A stretch of 64,000 nt of DNA from Desulfocapsa sp. GTDB taxonomy: Bacteria; Desulfobacterota; Desulfobulbia; Desulfobulbales; Desulfocapsaceae. The stretch is from positions 186,001 to 250,000 of the forward strand of contig JAESPV010000027.1 in the NCBI GenBank assembly GCA_016765495.1. The letters are read 5' to 3'. The position numbers and the translations under genes were made by a program. Shown in pieces: positions 24,319-33,281 of this stretch; position 1 is the first letter of the stretch; the number at the start of each line of letters is the position of its first letter. Below the pieces are notes generated by a model. The model saw nothing but the letters and a program-made list of their open reading frames with translations, was not told the DNA's origin and did not search any database.

Positions 24319-25449
24319 ATGCGCTTAGGATTACAGAAAAAATTGTTTGTTGCAGCAGTTGCCTTAGGCTTTGCCCTGGCTGTTCCCGCTACAGGAATGG
24401 CCGGTGACACGATTAAACTTGGGGTTGCCGGAGCTCACAGTGGGGATCTTGCATCATATGGACTGCCCACAGTTAAAGCTGCTGAACTTGTAGTTGCACA
24501 ATACAATGCCAGGGGTGGAATTAACGGTAAGAAAGTTGAGCTTCTGATTGAAGATGACGTTTGTAAGCCTGAAGTTGCCACAAACACTGCAACTAAACTG
24601 GTAACAGATGGTGTAGATGTTGTTCTTGGGCATATCTGCTCCGGTGCTACCAAAGCAGTTCTTCATATCTATAAAGAAGCTGGCGTTGTCGTAATGTCTC
24701 CTTCTGCCACAGATACAGGTCTTACTTTTTCTGGCGATTATCCAAATTTCTTTCGTACTATTGCTCACAATGATGCCCAGGCAATTTCTATGGTAGAATT
24801 TGCCATAAACACCATTGGATCAAAAAAGATTGCTGTTATTCATGACAAAGGTGATTACGGAAAAGGTTTGGCAGAGATTGCAAAGAAACTTGTAGAAAAG
24901 TCCGGGAAGGCAGAGGTAGTTTTATTTGAAGGTGTGACTCCGGGTGCTGTTGATTATACAGCGATTGTACAAAAAATAAAACGGAAAGGTGCTGATACCG
25001 TTTTATTTGGTGGATACCATCCTGAAGCTTCAAAAATTGTTACAATGATGAAGAAGAAACGTTTAAAGGTAACCTTCATCTCTGATGATGGTGTAAAAGA
25101 TGATACCTTTATTAAAGTGGCTGGTAAGAATGCAGAAGGCGTTTATGCAACTGGCCCCAAAGATACTTCGAAGAATCCTCTTTCAGCCATAGCTATTGAA
25201 GCACATAAAAAAACGTATAATGCTGACCCCGGTGCTTTCTTTGAAAATGCGTATTCCGCAGCTCTTGCATTGTTGAATGCTATCGAAAAAGCAGGCTCCA
25301 CCGATATGGCTGCTGTTGTTAAAGCCCTACAGACCGAAAAAGTTGATACCCCTGTAGGATCAATTTATTTTGACAAAAGAGGCGATGCTGTTGGTGTCGG
25401 CTTTGTCATGTATCAGGTTAAAGATGGAAAATATATAGAAGTTAAGTAA
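24319..25449 (+). CDS. livJ: Branched-chain amino acid ABC transporter, periplasmic binding protein
   Basis: Periplasmic Leu/Ile/Val-type binding protein of 376 residues. A signal peptide is clear (LFVAAVALGFALAVPATGMA), and the mature protein begins near GDTIKLGVAGAHSG, the LivJ/LivK opening. Later blocks include GVDVVLGHICSGATKAV and VMSPSATDTGLT. Starts further upstream in frame exist (24256, 24313), but GGAG stands 6 bases before the ATG at 24319 and the signal peptide begins there. It heads a five-gene transport operon. A hairpin just after it likely reduces readthrough, so the binding protein is made in excess. True substrates may be other amino acids; the family is broad. Confidence 0.92.
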   Translation: MRLGLQKKLFVAAVALGFALAVPATGMAGDTIKLGVAGAHSGDLASYGLPTVKAAELVVAQYNARGGINGKKVELLIEDDVCKPEVATNTATKLVTDGVDVVLGHICSGATKAVLHIYKEAGVVVMSPSATDTGLTFSGDYPNFFRTIAHNDAQAISMVEFAINTIGSKKIAVIHDKGDYGKGLAEIAKKLVEKSGKAEVVLFEGVTPGAVDYTAIVQKIKRKGADTVLFGGYHPEASKIVTMMKKKRLKVTFISDDGVKDDTFIKVAGKNAEGVYATGPKDTSKNPLSAIAIEAHKKTYNADPGAFFENAYSAALALLNAIEKAGSTDMAAVVKALQTEKVDTPVGSIYFDKRGDAVGVGFVMYQVKDGKYIEVK

Positions 25450-25478
25450 GAAGCTGCACATTTTTTGTGTGTGATTAT

Positions 25479-25515
25479 GCCTGGAACAGGAAATTCTGTT
25501 TCAGGCACTTTTTTT
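25479..25515 (+). terminator. Partial terminator (attenuator) between livJ and livH
   Basis: GCCTGGAACAG (25479-25489) pairs with CTGTTTCAGGC (25496-25506), followed by a T-run to 25515. It lies between the binding-protein stop and the first permease gene. Such sites commonly set a high ratio of binding protein to permease. The permease start follows 15 bases later. Confidence 0.75.
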
Positions 25516-25530
25516 ATAGTCTGGGTAATT

Positions 25531-26433
25531 ATGGATTATTTTATCGAACTTTTTTTTGGTGGTCTTACCAGGGGATCCATCTATGCTCTGATTGCCCTTG
25601 GTTATACCATGGTTTACGGTATTATCGGGATGATCAATTTTGCCCATGGTGAGATTTATATGATCGGGGCTTTTACCTCTTTTATTGTTGCCACGGTCCT
25701 CTCAATTTATGGCTTTCCACTGCTTGCAATTGTTGTTATTGCTGCTCTGGCTGCGACTGTCTGGTCAAGTGCTTATGGTTTTACCATAGAAAAAGTCGCC
25801 TACCGTCCTCTGCGAAAAGCTCCAAGGCTGGCACCTTTGATCAGTGCCATCGGCATGTCTATTTTTTTGCAAAATTATGTCCTTCTTGCCCAGACCTCTG
25901 ATTTTCTTCCCTTTCCAGCACTGGTTCCTGAGTTTGCTTTCATGGAGCCTGTGGCGCACATTGTCGGGTCATCCGATCTTGTCATCCTTGTCACAACTGC
26001 ACTGGTGATGATTGCTCTCACATTTCTGATTAAGTTTACAAAAATCGGTAAGGCCATGCGTGCGACTGCTCAGGATAAAACCATGGCAGTACTCGTTGGC
26101 ATTAATGTTGACAGGGTAATTTCTACAACCTTTGTGATCGGTTCAGCCCTTGCTGCTATTGGGGGATTGCTTGTCGCTTCTCATGTGGGTCAAATAAATT
26201 TTTACATCGGCTTTATTGCTGGAATCAAGGCGTTTACTGCAGCCGTTCTTGGCGGGATTGGTTCAATCCCCGGTGCTGTGCTGGGCGGTCTTGTTCTGGG
26301 ACTGACGGAGAGTTTTGCCACCGGATATGTGTCCTCCGATTATGAAGACGTATTTGCCTTTTCTCTTCTTGTTCTCATTCTTATTTTTAAACCTTCCGGT
26401 CTTCTTGGTAAGGCCGAAACCAAAAAAGTGTAA
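25531..26433 (+). CDS. livH: Branched-chain amino acid ABC transporter permease LivH
   Basis: Inner-membrane permease of 300 residues with about eight hydrophobic segments. It opens FIELFFGGLTRGSIYALIALGYTMVYGIIGMINFAHGE, which is characteristic of LivH (written here as one family block; NFAHGE is the key part). The EAA-like loop lies in KAFTAAVLGGIGSIPGAVLGG. The frame is open from 25465, but that extension covers the attenuator hairpin, so the ATG at 25531 is chosen. The ribosome site is weak. It works as a heterodimer with LivM and is driven by LivG and LivF. Confidence 0.9.
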   Translation: MDYFIELFFGGLTRGSIYALIALGYTMVYGIIGMINFAHGEIYMIGAFTSFIVATVLSIYGFPLLAIVVIAALAATVWSSAYGFTIEKVAYRPLRKAPRLAPLISAIGMSIFLQNYVLLAQTSDFLPFPALVPEFAFMEPVAHIVGSSDLVILVTTALVMIALTFLIKFTKIGKAMRATAQDKTMAVLVGINVDRVISTTFVIGSALAAIGGLLVASHVGQINFYIGFIAGIKAFTAAVLGGIGSIPGAVLGGLVLGLTESFATGYVSSDYEDVFAFSLLVLILIFKPSGLLGKAETKKV

Positions 26434-26447
26434 TCGGGGATTCAATT

Positions 26448-27677
26448 ATGTTTCCAGTTAAAGAACTCAAACGATCACTCCTTATTTCAATTTGGTTTGC
26501 TTTTCTCACTTTTCCTATCATGGTAATTAAGGTAGACCCCATTGAAAGAGTCGTGAGCTGGCGTTGGGAGAATATGTTTTTTATAGCTTTTGGCAGTTTT
26601 GTTCTTTCTATTCTTGCTAAAGTCTATCTTCTGAGAAAAGATCGGCGGGTCGGACGCAAAAAGATAAAAAAGGAACTTACAGAACCCTTTGTGCAGCGAA
26701 TTTTAAGGGAGCCACGTTTTCTTTATCCTTTAAGTCTTGCGGTGCTGACTTTTGCACTTCTTTTTCCGGCTTTGTTTTCCACCTATCAAACGAATATTAT
26801 GACAACAGCACTTATGTTTGTGGTGTTGGGTCTTGGCTTGAATATCGTGGTTGGCGTGGCAGGGTTACTTGATCTTGGCTATGTCGCATTCTACGCTGTT
26901 GGAGCTTATAGTTACGCTTTGCTCAACCTCCATTTTGGTATGGGGTTTTGGGCAGTGTTACCAATTGGGGGACTGCTTGCAGCCTTTCTTGGTATTATAC
27001 TCGGCTTTCCCGTATTAAGACTTCGAGGAGATTATCTGGCCATCGTAACACTCGGTTTTGGCGAGATCATCAGGCTTATACTTGAAAATTGGAGCGAATT
27101 TTCCCAGGGGCCAAGTGGTATAGCAAACATTGCACGTCCAGGATTTTTTGGTATGCAGATGTCATTTGACTCTGGCATTACTTATATCTATTATATTGTG
27201 GTTGCTCTTGTAATCATCACTATTTTCGTGGTGAACAGGTTGCAGGATTCACGCCTTGGCAGGGCGTGGCTTGCCCTTCGTGAAGATGAAATTGCCTGTC
27301 AGGCCATGGGAATTGATAAGACCAGAACAAAGCTGATTGCTTTTAGCCTTGGTGCTTTCTGGGCAGGGCTTGTTGGGGTTATTTTTGCTGCAAAAACAAC
27401 ATTTATAAATCCTGCAAGTTTTACCTTTCTCGAATCAGCTATCATACTTTCCATCGTTGTTCTTGGTGGAATGGGATCCATTGTCGGAGTAATTTTTGGT
27501 GCACTCATTCTGATTTTAATGCCTGAATATCTGAGGGCTCTGTCAGAATATCGAATGCTTGCCTTTGGTGGCATTCTTGTTGTAATGATGGTTTTTAAAC
27601 CAGATGGTATTATTTCCAACGTAAGGCGAAGTTATCTCTTTAAAAAACAACCAGCAAAAGAAGTGATTGATTCATGA
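26448..27677 (+). CDS. livM: Branched-chain amino acid ABC transporter permease LivM
   Basis: Second inner-membrane permease, 409 residues, longer than many LivM because of an N-terminal part of about 95 residues with two extra membrane segments, as in E. coli LivM. The conserved core begins GLGLNIVVGVAGLLDLGYVAFYAVGAY, and the coupling loop LVGVIFAAKTTFINPASF precedes ESAIILSIVVLGGMGSI. It starts 14 bases after livH and its stop overlaps the livG start (ATGA at 27674-27677). Role: forms the membrane channel with LivH. Confidence 0.92.
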   Translation: MFPVKELKRSLLISIWFAFLTFPIMVIKVDPIERVVSWRWENMFFIAFGSFVLSILAKVYLLRKDRRVGRKKIKKELTEPFVQRILREPRFLYPLSLAVLTFALLFPALFSTYQTNIMTTALMFVVLGLGLNIVVGVAGLLDLGYVAFYAVGAYSYALLNLHFGMGFWAVLPIGGLLAAFLGIILGFPVLRLRGDYLAIVTLGFGEIIRLILENWSEFSQGPSGIANIARPGFFGMQMSFDSGITYIYYIVVALVIITIFVVNRLQDSRLGRAWLALREDEIACQAMGIDKTRTKLIAFSLGAFWAGLVGVIFAAKTTFINPASFTFLESAIILSIVVLGGMGSIVGVIFGALILILMPEYLRALSEYRMLAFGGILVVMMVFKPDGIISNVRRSYLFKKQPAKEVIDS

Positions 27678-28465
27678 GTGAAGCAATTTTAAATGTGAAG
27701 GGACTGACTAAAAACTTCGGTGGTATCAAGGCAATTGATAGTGTGGATCTTGATATTAAACCGGGCGAAATAGTAGCACTTATTGGACCCAATGGAGCAG
27801 GGAAAACAACCTTTTTTAACTGTTTGACCGGGATCTATACACCGAGCGCAGGTGACATCATACTGCGTCATCCGGAAAGCCGAAAAGAGACCCGCCTAAA
27901 CGGGATGAAGCCAAACAAAATCACTGAACAGGGGATGGCTCGTACATTTCAAAACATCCGTCTGTTTCCCACCATGAGTGTTCTTGAAAATGTGATGATC
28001 GGCCGACATTGCCGTACCAGGTCGCTCATTTTTGGTGCTATTTTTAGAGGCCCTGCAACAAGGCGTGAGGAAGAGGGAATCATAGATATGAGTTATGAAA
28101 TCCTTCAAAAGGTAGGCCTGGAAAGAGAGGTGAACGAACAGGCGAGAAATCTCCCTTATGGTGCTCAACGTCGTCTTGAGATCGCTCGTGCGCTTGCGAC
28201 TGAGCCATTCCTGTTGCTTCTTGATGAACCTGCTGCTGGTATGAACCCTCAAGAGACAGAAGCATTGGTCAGTCTTATCAGAAGGATTTGTAAGGAAGGA
28301 CATTCCATTTTATTGATTGAACATGATATGAAATTGGTTATGAGTCTATCCGACAGAATTTTTGTGATGGATTACGGGAAAAAGATCGCTCAGGGCACAC
28401 CTGAAGAGGTACGTGCAAATCCTGCTGTAATAAAGGCTTATCTCGGAGAAGATGTCGATGCTTGA
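27674..28465 (+). CDS. livG: Branched-chain amino acid ABC transporter ATPase LivG
   Basis: ABC ATPase of 263 residues. Walker A is GPNGAGKTTFFN, the Q-loop is in ARTFQNIRLFP, the signature reads YGAQRRLEIARAL and Walker B LLLLDEPAAGMNP, with a switch histidine in LIEHDMKLV. The signature departs from LSGGQ to LPYGAQ, as is usual for LivG. The C-terminal region after the switch carries the extension typical of this family. Its start overlaps livM by four bases and its end overlaps livF by 14, so the whole set is translationally coupled. Confidence 0.94.
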   Translation: MSEAILNVKGLTKNFGGIKAIDSVDLDIKPGEIVALIGPNGAGKTTFFNCLTGIYTPSAGDIILRHPESRKETRLNGMKPNKITEQGMARTFQNIRLFPTMSVLENVMIGRHCRTRSLIFGAIFRGPATRREEEGIIDMSYEILQKVGLEREVNEQARNLPYGAQRRLEIARALATEPFLLLLDEPAAGMNPQETEALVSLIRRICKEGHSILLIEHDMKLVMSLSDRIFVMDYGKKIAQGTPEEVRANPAVIKAYLGEDVDA

Positions 28466-29165
28466 ATTACGAAATGTAAGTGCTGCCTATGGAAATATCC
28501 AGGTATTACATAACCTTGATCTTGTGATTAATAGTGGTGAAATTATTACTCTCATTGGTGCAAATGGCGCAGGTAAGTCCACAACGCTAATGGCCATTTC
28601 GGGGATTGTACCGGTTCGTTCCGGTAAAATCCTGTTTGAGGGGGAGCCCATCCAGAAACTCCCGCCTGAAAAATTGGTGGCCATGGGAATTTGTCAGGTT
28701 CCTGAAGGACGTCATATTTTCCCGGAGCTTACGGTACAGGAAAATCTGGATATGGGAGCTTTCCTGCGTAATGATAAGGATCGTATTAAAGATGACTTGG
28801 ACTATGTATTCTCACTTTTTCCAATTCTGGCAGAAAGGCGTACTCAGGATGGCGGAACCCTGAGTGGTGGTGAACAGCAGATGCTTGCCATGTCAAGAGC
28901 CCTTATGGCACGTCCTAAGCTTTTACTTCTTGATGAACCCTCCATGGGGCTTGCTCCCCTGATCATCAAACAGATTTTTGAGATCGTCAAGAAGATTAAC
29001 AAAGAACACAATACAACCATTTTTCTGGTGGAACAGAATGCCAATCAGGCTCTGCATGTCGCAGATAGAGGGTATGTTATGGAAAATGGTGTGATTACTA
29101 TCAGTGACAGTGCTGAAAATCTTCTTAAGAATCAGGATATACAGAAGGCCTACTTAGGAATCTGA
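28452..29165 (+). CDS. livF: Branched-chain amino acid ABC transporter ATPase LivF
   Basis: ABC ATPase of 237 residues, partner of LivG. Walker A GANGAGKSTTLMAISG, Q-loop region CQVPEGRHIFPELTV, signature LSGGEQQMLAMSRAL, Walker B LLLLDEPSMGLAP, switch histidine replaced in the usual LivF way by FLVEQNANQAL. Two ATG codons six bases apart (28452 and 28458) could start it; both lie inside the end of livG. The last gene of the classical liv set; an oxidoreductase gene follows after 36 bases on the same strand. Confidence 0.94.
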   Translation: MSMLELRNVSAAYGNIQVLHNLDLVINSGEIITLIGANGAGKSTTLMAISGIVPVRSGKILFEGEPIQKLPPEKLVAMGICQVPEGRHIFPELTVQENLDMGAFLRNDKDRIKDDLDYVFSLFPILAERRTQDGGTLSGGEQQMLAMSRALMARPKLLLLDEPSMGLAPLIIKQIFEIVKKINKEHNTTIFLVEQNANQALHVADRGYVMENGVITISDSAENLLKNQDIQKAYLGI

Positions 29166-29201
29166 TCATAAAAAAGAAGCAGAAATAAAGGAAAGCATTA
29201 T

Positions 29202-30176
29202 ATGAAAGTTGGAGTAATAGGTGTTGGATATTTAGGTAAATACCATGCCCAGAAATATAAAGCCATGGACGATGTTGTGCTTGTCGGGGTTGCCGATGTC
29301 GATTTAGCCATAGCAGAAGCCAGTGCAACAGAAAATGGCTGCCGTGCGTTTCGTGATTACAGAGAGCTGTTGAAGCTCGTTGATGCTGTGTCTGTGGTTG
29401 TGCCAACCAGCCTGCACCATGAGGTTGCCTTGGAGTGTATTGAAGCTGGTGTTGATATGCTCATGGAAAAACCCATCACCGCAACCGTTGAAGAAGCAGA
29501 TGATATCATTGCCAGGTGTGACGAAAAGGGGCTGATCTTGCAGGTTGGGCATCTTGAACGTTTTAATCCTGCTGTACAGGCAATGCAGCCTTCTCTTACA
29601 ACACCTGTTTTTATCGAATCTCAACGGATCTCAACATTTAAGAATCGTGGGGTTGATGTTGATGTTGTTCTTGATCTGATGATTCATGACATTGACATTA
29701 TATTAAATATTATCAAATCACCTCTTGAGACTATTCATACCGTAGGTGCACCAGTGGTTACTGATTTTACAGACATTGCCAATGCCAGATTGATTTTTGA
29801 AAATGGTGCAACAGCCAATGTTACTGTTTCCAGAATTGCACGGACAAATACCAGGCGGATGCGTATTTTTCAGCCGGGATCGTTCATTAATGTTGATTTT
29901 GCCAATCGTAAAATAATGACCATGCATTTGAAGAAAGGTGAATTTTACGAAAATGGAATGCCCAAGCAAAATGTTGTTGTGAATACCTTCCCGGAAGGGG
30001 ATGCCTTAAATTCTGAAATTTTACACTTTGTCGAAAATGTGCGCAATCGTACCACACCCCTTGTCTCTGGAAATGAAGGGCGCAGGGCGTTAGACGTTGC
30101 TCTTCAGGTGATCAAGCAGATTAAGGATCATCAAAAGCTTGGTGTTTATGCTGAAGACATGACAGCAAACCGATGA
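29202..30176 (+). CDS. Gfo/Idh/MocA-family oxidoreductase (lipid A-linked)
   Basis: NAD(P)-dependent oxidoreductase of 324 residues. A Rossmann start VGVIGVGYLGKYHAQKY, the family motif MEKPIT near residue 90, and a C-terminal Gfo/Idh fold domain are seen. It overlaps lpxB by ATGA (30173-30176). A Gfo/Idh gene directly before lpxB is a recurring arrangement in Deltaproteobacteria and other groups, where it may act on UDP-sugar intermediates of lipid A (compare GnnA, which oxidises UDP-GlcNAc for diamino lipid A). That function is inference; no GnnB-like aminotransferase is seen here. AAAGGAAAG stands before the ATG. Confidence 0.82.
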   Translation: MKVGVIGVGYLGKYHAQKYKAMDDVVLVGVADVDLAIAEASATENGCRAFRDYRELLKLVDAVSVVVPTSLHHEVALECIEAGVDMLMEKPITATVEEADDIIARCDEKGLILQVGHLERFNPAVQAMQPSLTTPVFIESQRISTFKNRGVDVDVVLDLMIHDIDIILNIIKSPLETIHTVGAPVVTDFTDIANARLIFENGATANVTVSRIARTNTRRMRIFQPGSFINVDFANRKIMTMHLKKGEFYENGMPKQNVVVNTFPEGDALNSEILHFVENVRNRTTPLVSGNEGRRALDVALQVIKQIKDHQKLGVYAEDMTANR

Positions 30177-31336
30177 ACAACAGAGTTATGATCATTGCCG
30201 GAGAAGCTTCCGGTGATTTACACGGTGCCAGATTAGTTACAGCAATGCTGGCAAAACGGCCGGAACTCTCTTTCTCAGGCATGGGACACAAAGAGCTTGC
30301 AGCCGTTGGTGTTACTATTCTTTTCGATGCCCGGAAAATAGCGGTTGTTGGTCTGGCCGAGGTTTTTTCACATCTTCCTGATATTCTTACTGCCAGAAAA
30401 GTTCTACGAACTGCCCTTAAAGAAACACGTCCAAAACTTCTTATTATCATAGATTTTCCTGACTTTAATCTCATGCTTGCCAAGTACGCTAAAAAACTTG
30501 GGATTCCAGTTCTTTACTATATTGCTCCCCAGGTATGGGCCTGGCGCCCCGGACGGGTTAAAACCATTGGAAAAAGAGTGGATCGAGTGGGAGTAATACT
30601 TCCATTTGAAGAGGAATTCTTTCGTAGTCACGGGCTTATTGCTGATTATGTCGGGCATCCATTACTTGATTCAGTAAAAAGTACAAAGACAAGAGAAGAA
30701 TTCTGTAGAGAGCAGGCCATTGATCCGAGACATACTTGCATAGGCTTACTGCCGGGAAGCAGAAAGAAGGAAATTGCGTCTTTACTCCCCATACTGTTGC
30801 AAACTGCACAACGATTACAGAAACAGAGCCAGAAACAAAAGAAGCAAAAAATGGTGTTCTTATTAGCTCTTGCTGCCACTGTCAGTGAAGAAGAAATTCG
30901 CAAGAATGGATTGGATGAATATGGAGCAGATCTTGATTTTCGCATAATAAAGGAAAACCGTTACGATATGATGGCCGCTTGTGATGCAGCAGTTGTTGTG
31001 TCTGGAACAGTAACCCTGGAGCTTGCTTTACTAGGTACTCCAATGGTTGTGATCTATAAGCTCTCTCCCAGTTCTTACCGTATTGCGAGACTGCTGGTGA
31101 ATAAAGAGTTGAATCATTACTCGCTGGTGAACCTTGTCGGAGGTAAGGAAATAGTACCTGAGCTTCTTCAGGATGAAGTCAATCCAGAGCGCATTGAAAC
31201 GGAACTTTCAGCGATTCTCCATGATACGAAGAGAAGAGATTTGATCCTGCAAGGTCTTGAAGAGGTACGTGACAGGATGGGGGAGGCCGGCGCATCTGAA
31301 AAGGCTGCGGACCTGGCACTCAGCCTCTTGTTATGA
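30173..31336 (+). CDS. lpxB: Lipid-A-disaccharide synthase
   Basis: GT19 glycosyltransferase that joins UDP-diacylglucosamine and lipid X to give the lipid A disaccharide, at the inner face of the inner membrane. The product has 387 residues, the family's usual length. Visible are MIIAGEASGDLHGARLV at the N-terminus, LIIIDFPDFNL, YYIAPQVWAWRPGRV, GLLPGSRKKEI and SGTVTLELALLGTPMVV. The start overlaps the oxidoreductase stop, so the two are coupled. It is probably carried on the liv transcript as well, since no terminator is seen after livF. Confidence 0.95.
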   Translation: MNNRVMIIAGEASGDLHGARLVTAMLAKRPELSFSGMGHKELAAVGVTILFDARKIAVVGLAEVFSHLPDILTARKVLRTALKETRPKLLIIIDFPDFNLMLAKYAKKLGIPVLYYIAPQVWAWRPGRVKTIGKRVDRVGVILPFEEEFFRSHGLIADYVGHPLLDSVKSTKTREEFCREQAIDPRHTCIGLLPGSRKKEIASLLPILLQTAQRLQKQSQKQKKQKMVFLLALAATVSEEEIRKNGLDEYGADLDFRIIKENRYDMMAACDAAVVVSGTVTLELALLGTPMVVIYKLSPSSYRIARLLVNKELNHYSLVNLVGGKEIVPELLQDEVNPERIETELSAILHDTKRRDLILQGLEEVRDRMGEAGASEKAADLALSLLL

Positions 31337-31347
31337 ATTTTCTGCTT

Positions 31348-32310
31348 TTAATTTACTGCAGGAATATCAGTAAGAAAAGAAGGCCGCATTGCTCGTGGTA
31401 CCTGAAAAGAAATCTGCTCCCGGGTAAAAGGGGATAGAAAACTGATCTTCCAGGCGCAGAGATGGAGTTCATGGTGCCCCTTCTGTTGCGCCTCACCATA
31501 CCTTTGGTCACCTATTACAAAATATCCAAAATCCGCAAGATGTCTTCGTATCTGATGCAGGCGCCCTGTATGCAACTGAATGTCAAGTATAATATTGTGT
31601 ACAGTCTTTCCAGGATATGCTGCCAGAATTTCTGTGTGTGCTGATTTGTCGTCAATATCCATTGTCAGTTGTAAACCTTTCATCGGTATTTCAGGTTTCC
31701 CGTATACTTCTGCAAAATATCTTTTCTCTATTTTGTTATCCTGAAAAAGTTTTGATAGCAGCATTGCAGCATTTCGATTGTGGGCAAGAAGTACAATACC
31801 GGACGCTTCACGATCAAGTCTATGCACAAGCTGATACTCTATCTCGCTGTTACTTTTTTCGGCAAGGCGAAGAAGGGAACAGTGGTCTCCGTAGCGACTT
31901 CCCTCACTAAGGAGCCAGGGTGGCTTAAACCAGACACTGTAATCGTCATAACTTGCAATGCACGTAGGCTCAGGAGCAGTTTGGGAAAGGACGTTTGCAT
32001 CGTAAAAGAGTTGAACGTAATCATCGGGGAGAAGCTTGAATTTTGCTTTACGCAGGCGCCGTTCTTTTTTACCCGGTCGTGTTAACCAGACAGCTCCCTT
32101 CACCATTGCATGTTTGATTCGTTCTTTTGGTAATCCACTGGTGTCAGCGAGAAGCTGGCATGCAACTACCGGGGCTGTGACGTTAAGATTGCAGTGAATT
32201 TGTTTTTCTGATCTGTTGTTATTTTCCAAAGCTACACACCGGATATTGACAATGTTTACAGTTTCGGCAAAGACCGCCATGTCCCATTCTGGCAAATTCT
32301 TCCCGACCAA
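31348..32310 (-). CDS. RluA-family RNA pseudouridine synthase
   Basis: Pseudouridine synthase of up to 320 residues acting on rRNA or tRNA. The catalytic aspartate is in HRLDREASGIVLLA, and QLHTGRLHQIRRHL and GDQRYG are family blocks. An S4-like region precedes them. The frame from the ATG at 32310 overlaps the end of the molybdopterin-binding gene by 92 bases in another frame, which is long. A shorter start (ATG at 32280, or a TTG near 32227) is possible; no convincing ribosome site decides. The target nucleotide cannot be read from sequence. Convergent with lpxB, 11 bases apart. Confidence 0.85.
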   Translation of the reverse strand: MVGKNLPEWDMAVFAETVNIVNIRCVALENNNRSEKQIHCNLNVTAPVVACQLLADTSGLPKERIKHAMVKGAVWLTRPGKKERRLRKAKFKLLPDDYVQLFYDANVLSQTAPEPTCIASYDDYSVWFKPPWLLSEGSRYGDHCSLLRLAEKSNSEIEYQLVHRLDREASGIVLLAHNRNAAMLLSKLFQDNKIEKRYFAEVYGKPEIPMKGLQLTMDIDDKSAHTEILAAYPGKTVHNIILDIQLHTGRLHQIRRHLADFGYFVIGDQRYGEAQQKGHHELHLCAWKISFLSPFTREQISFQVPRAMRPSFLTDIPAVN

Positions 32311-33244
32311 TTGGTTCGCGGGTAAGAATCCGCGGCAGGATTAAATCAAATATTGTGATGCTATGAAACATCCCACAGGCAGGCAGACCGAGTACCGGGA
32401 TATCTCCGATGTGACCACTTAAAAACATGGCACCGGGAAGAACTGGAGTTCCGTAATAACAGTCAGTGGCTCCTGCTTTCTCAATACCCATTCGTGTCAC
32501 ATCATCCGGGTCAACCGACATGCCACCTGATGTGATAACCAGCTCTGCTCCTGCACCTATGGCATTGGTAATTGCTTCACCGATGGTATCAATATCATCT
32601 GGGGCAAATGTGACTGAAATCACCTCGGAACCCAGTTTGTCAAGTTTATCCCGTAAAACATTCTCAAATTTATCTTCGATTCTTCCGTGAAAGACTTCGT
32701 TACCGGTTATAATAAGGCTGACTCTTGCCTTGCGTAATATTTTTACTGCAACAACGGGGCTTGAGGCGGTGGCAATCTGAGCAGCCTTCAAAACAATGGA
32801 TCGATCGGAGACCAGAGGAATAAGGCGGGTGGCCGCTATGGTTTCACCTTTTTTGACGGGTGTGTTAGTCTGCAGGGTGGCACACATTACTTCACCAAGT
32901 AAATTAAATTGATAGAGCGCCTCTTCGTTGATTTTGAGAAGGCCATCATGTGCTGCAAGAAGGGAAATTTTCCCTTCAACAGGTTCTGATGAAAGCATGC
33001 AGCCAGGACCGGAAAGGGCAGAAGCCAGTATTTGAGCTGCCTCATTTTCGTGTATTTCGTTTGGCCCGAGTTTCAAGACATAAATATGTTCTTTTCCAAG
33101 ACGTTTCAAATGGTCTACGTCCTCAGCACGTATAACGTGACCCTTTTTAAAGGCTCTCCCTTTAAATTCGCCTTTAACAATTTCGGTAATATCGTGAGGC
33201 AGAACCATTCCCACGGCGTCATCAATTGGAACTGTTTTTTTCAT
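32219..33244 (-). CDS. Molybdopterin-binding (MoeA/CinA-like) protein with cysteine-rich tail
   Basis: A 341-residue protein with a MoCF_biosynth domain: VSLIITGNEVFHGRIEDKF, then ITSGGMSVDPDDVTRMGI, the MoeA/MogA signature. The N-terminal part has a SAF-like segment (MVLPHDITEIVKGEFKGRAF, near residues 13-32 of the chosen start). The C-terminus ends in CRNCKHCQYPVCSFG, a four-cysteine motif absent from E. coli MoeA. Related stand-alone proteins occur in clostridia and Deltaproteobacteria near molybdenum or selenium enzymes. The frame extends to 33343, but similarity begins at the ATG at 33242-33244. Exact role unknown; perhaps cofactor insertion or maturation for a specific enzyme. Confidence 0.82.
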   Translation of the reverse strand: MKKTVPIDDAVGMVLPHDITEIVKGEFKGRAFKKGHVIRAEDVDHLKRLGKEHIYVLKLGPNEIHENEAAQILASALSGPGCMLSSEPVEGKISLLAAHDGLLKINEEALYQFNLLGEVMCATLQTNTPVKKGETIAATRLIPLVSDRSIVLKAAQIATASSPVVAVKILRKARVSLIITGNEVFHGRIEDKFENVLRDKLDKLGSEVISVTFAPDDIDTIGEAITNAIGAGAELVITSGGMSVDPDDVTRMGIEKAGATDCYYGTPVLPGAMFLSGHIGDIPVLGLPACGMFHSITIFDLILPRILTREPIGREEFARMGHGGLCRNCKHCQYPVCSFGK

Positions 33245-33281
33245 TGTGTTGTTTATCTGGGTATGTTTCAAATAAATATTT

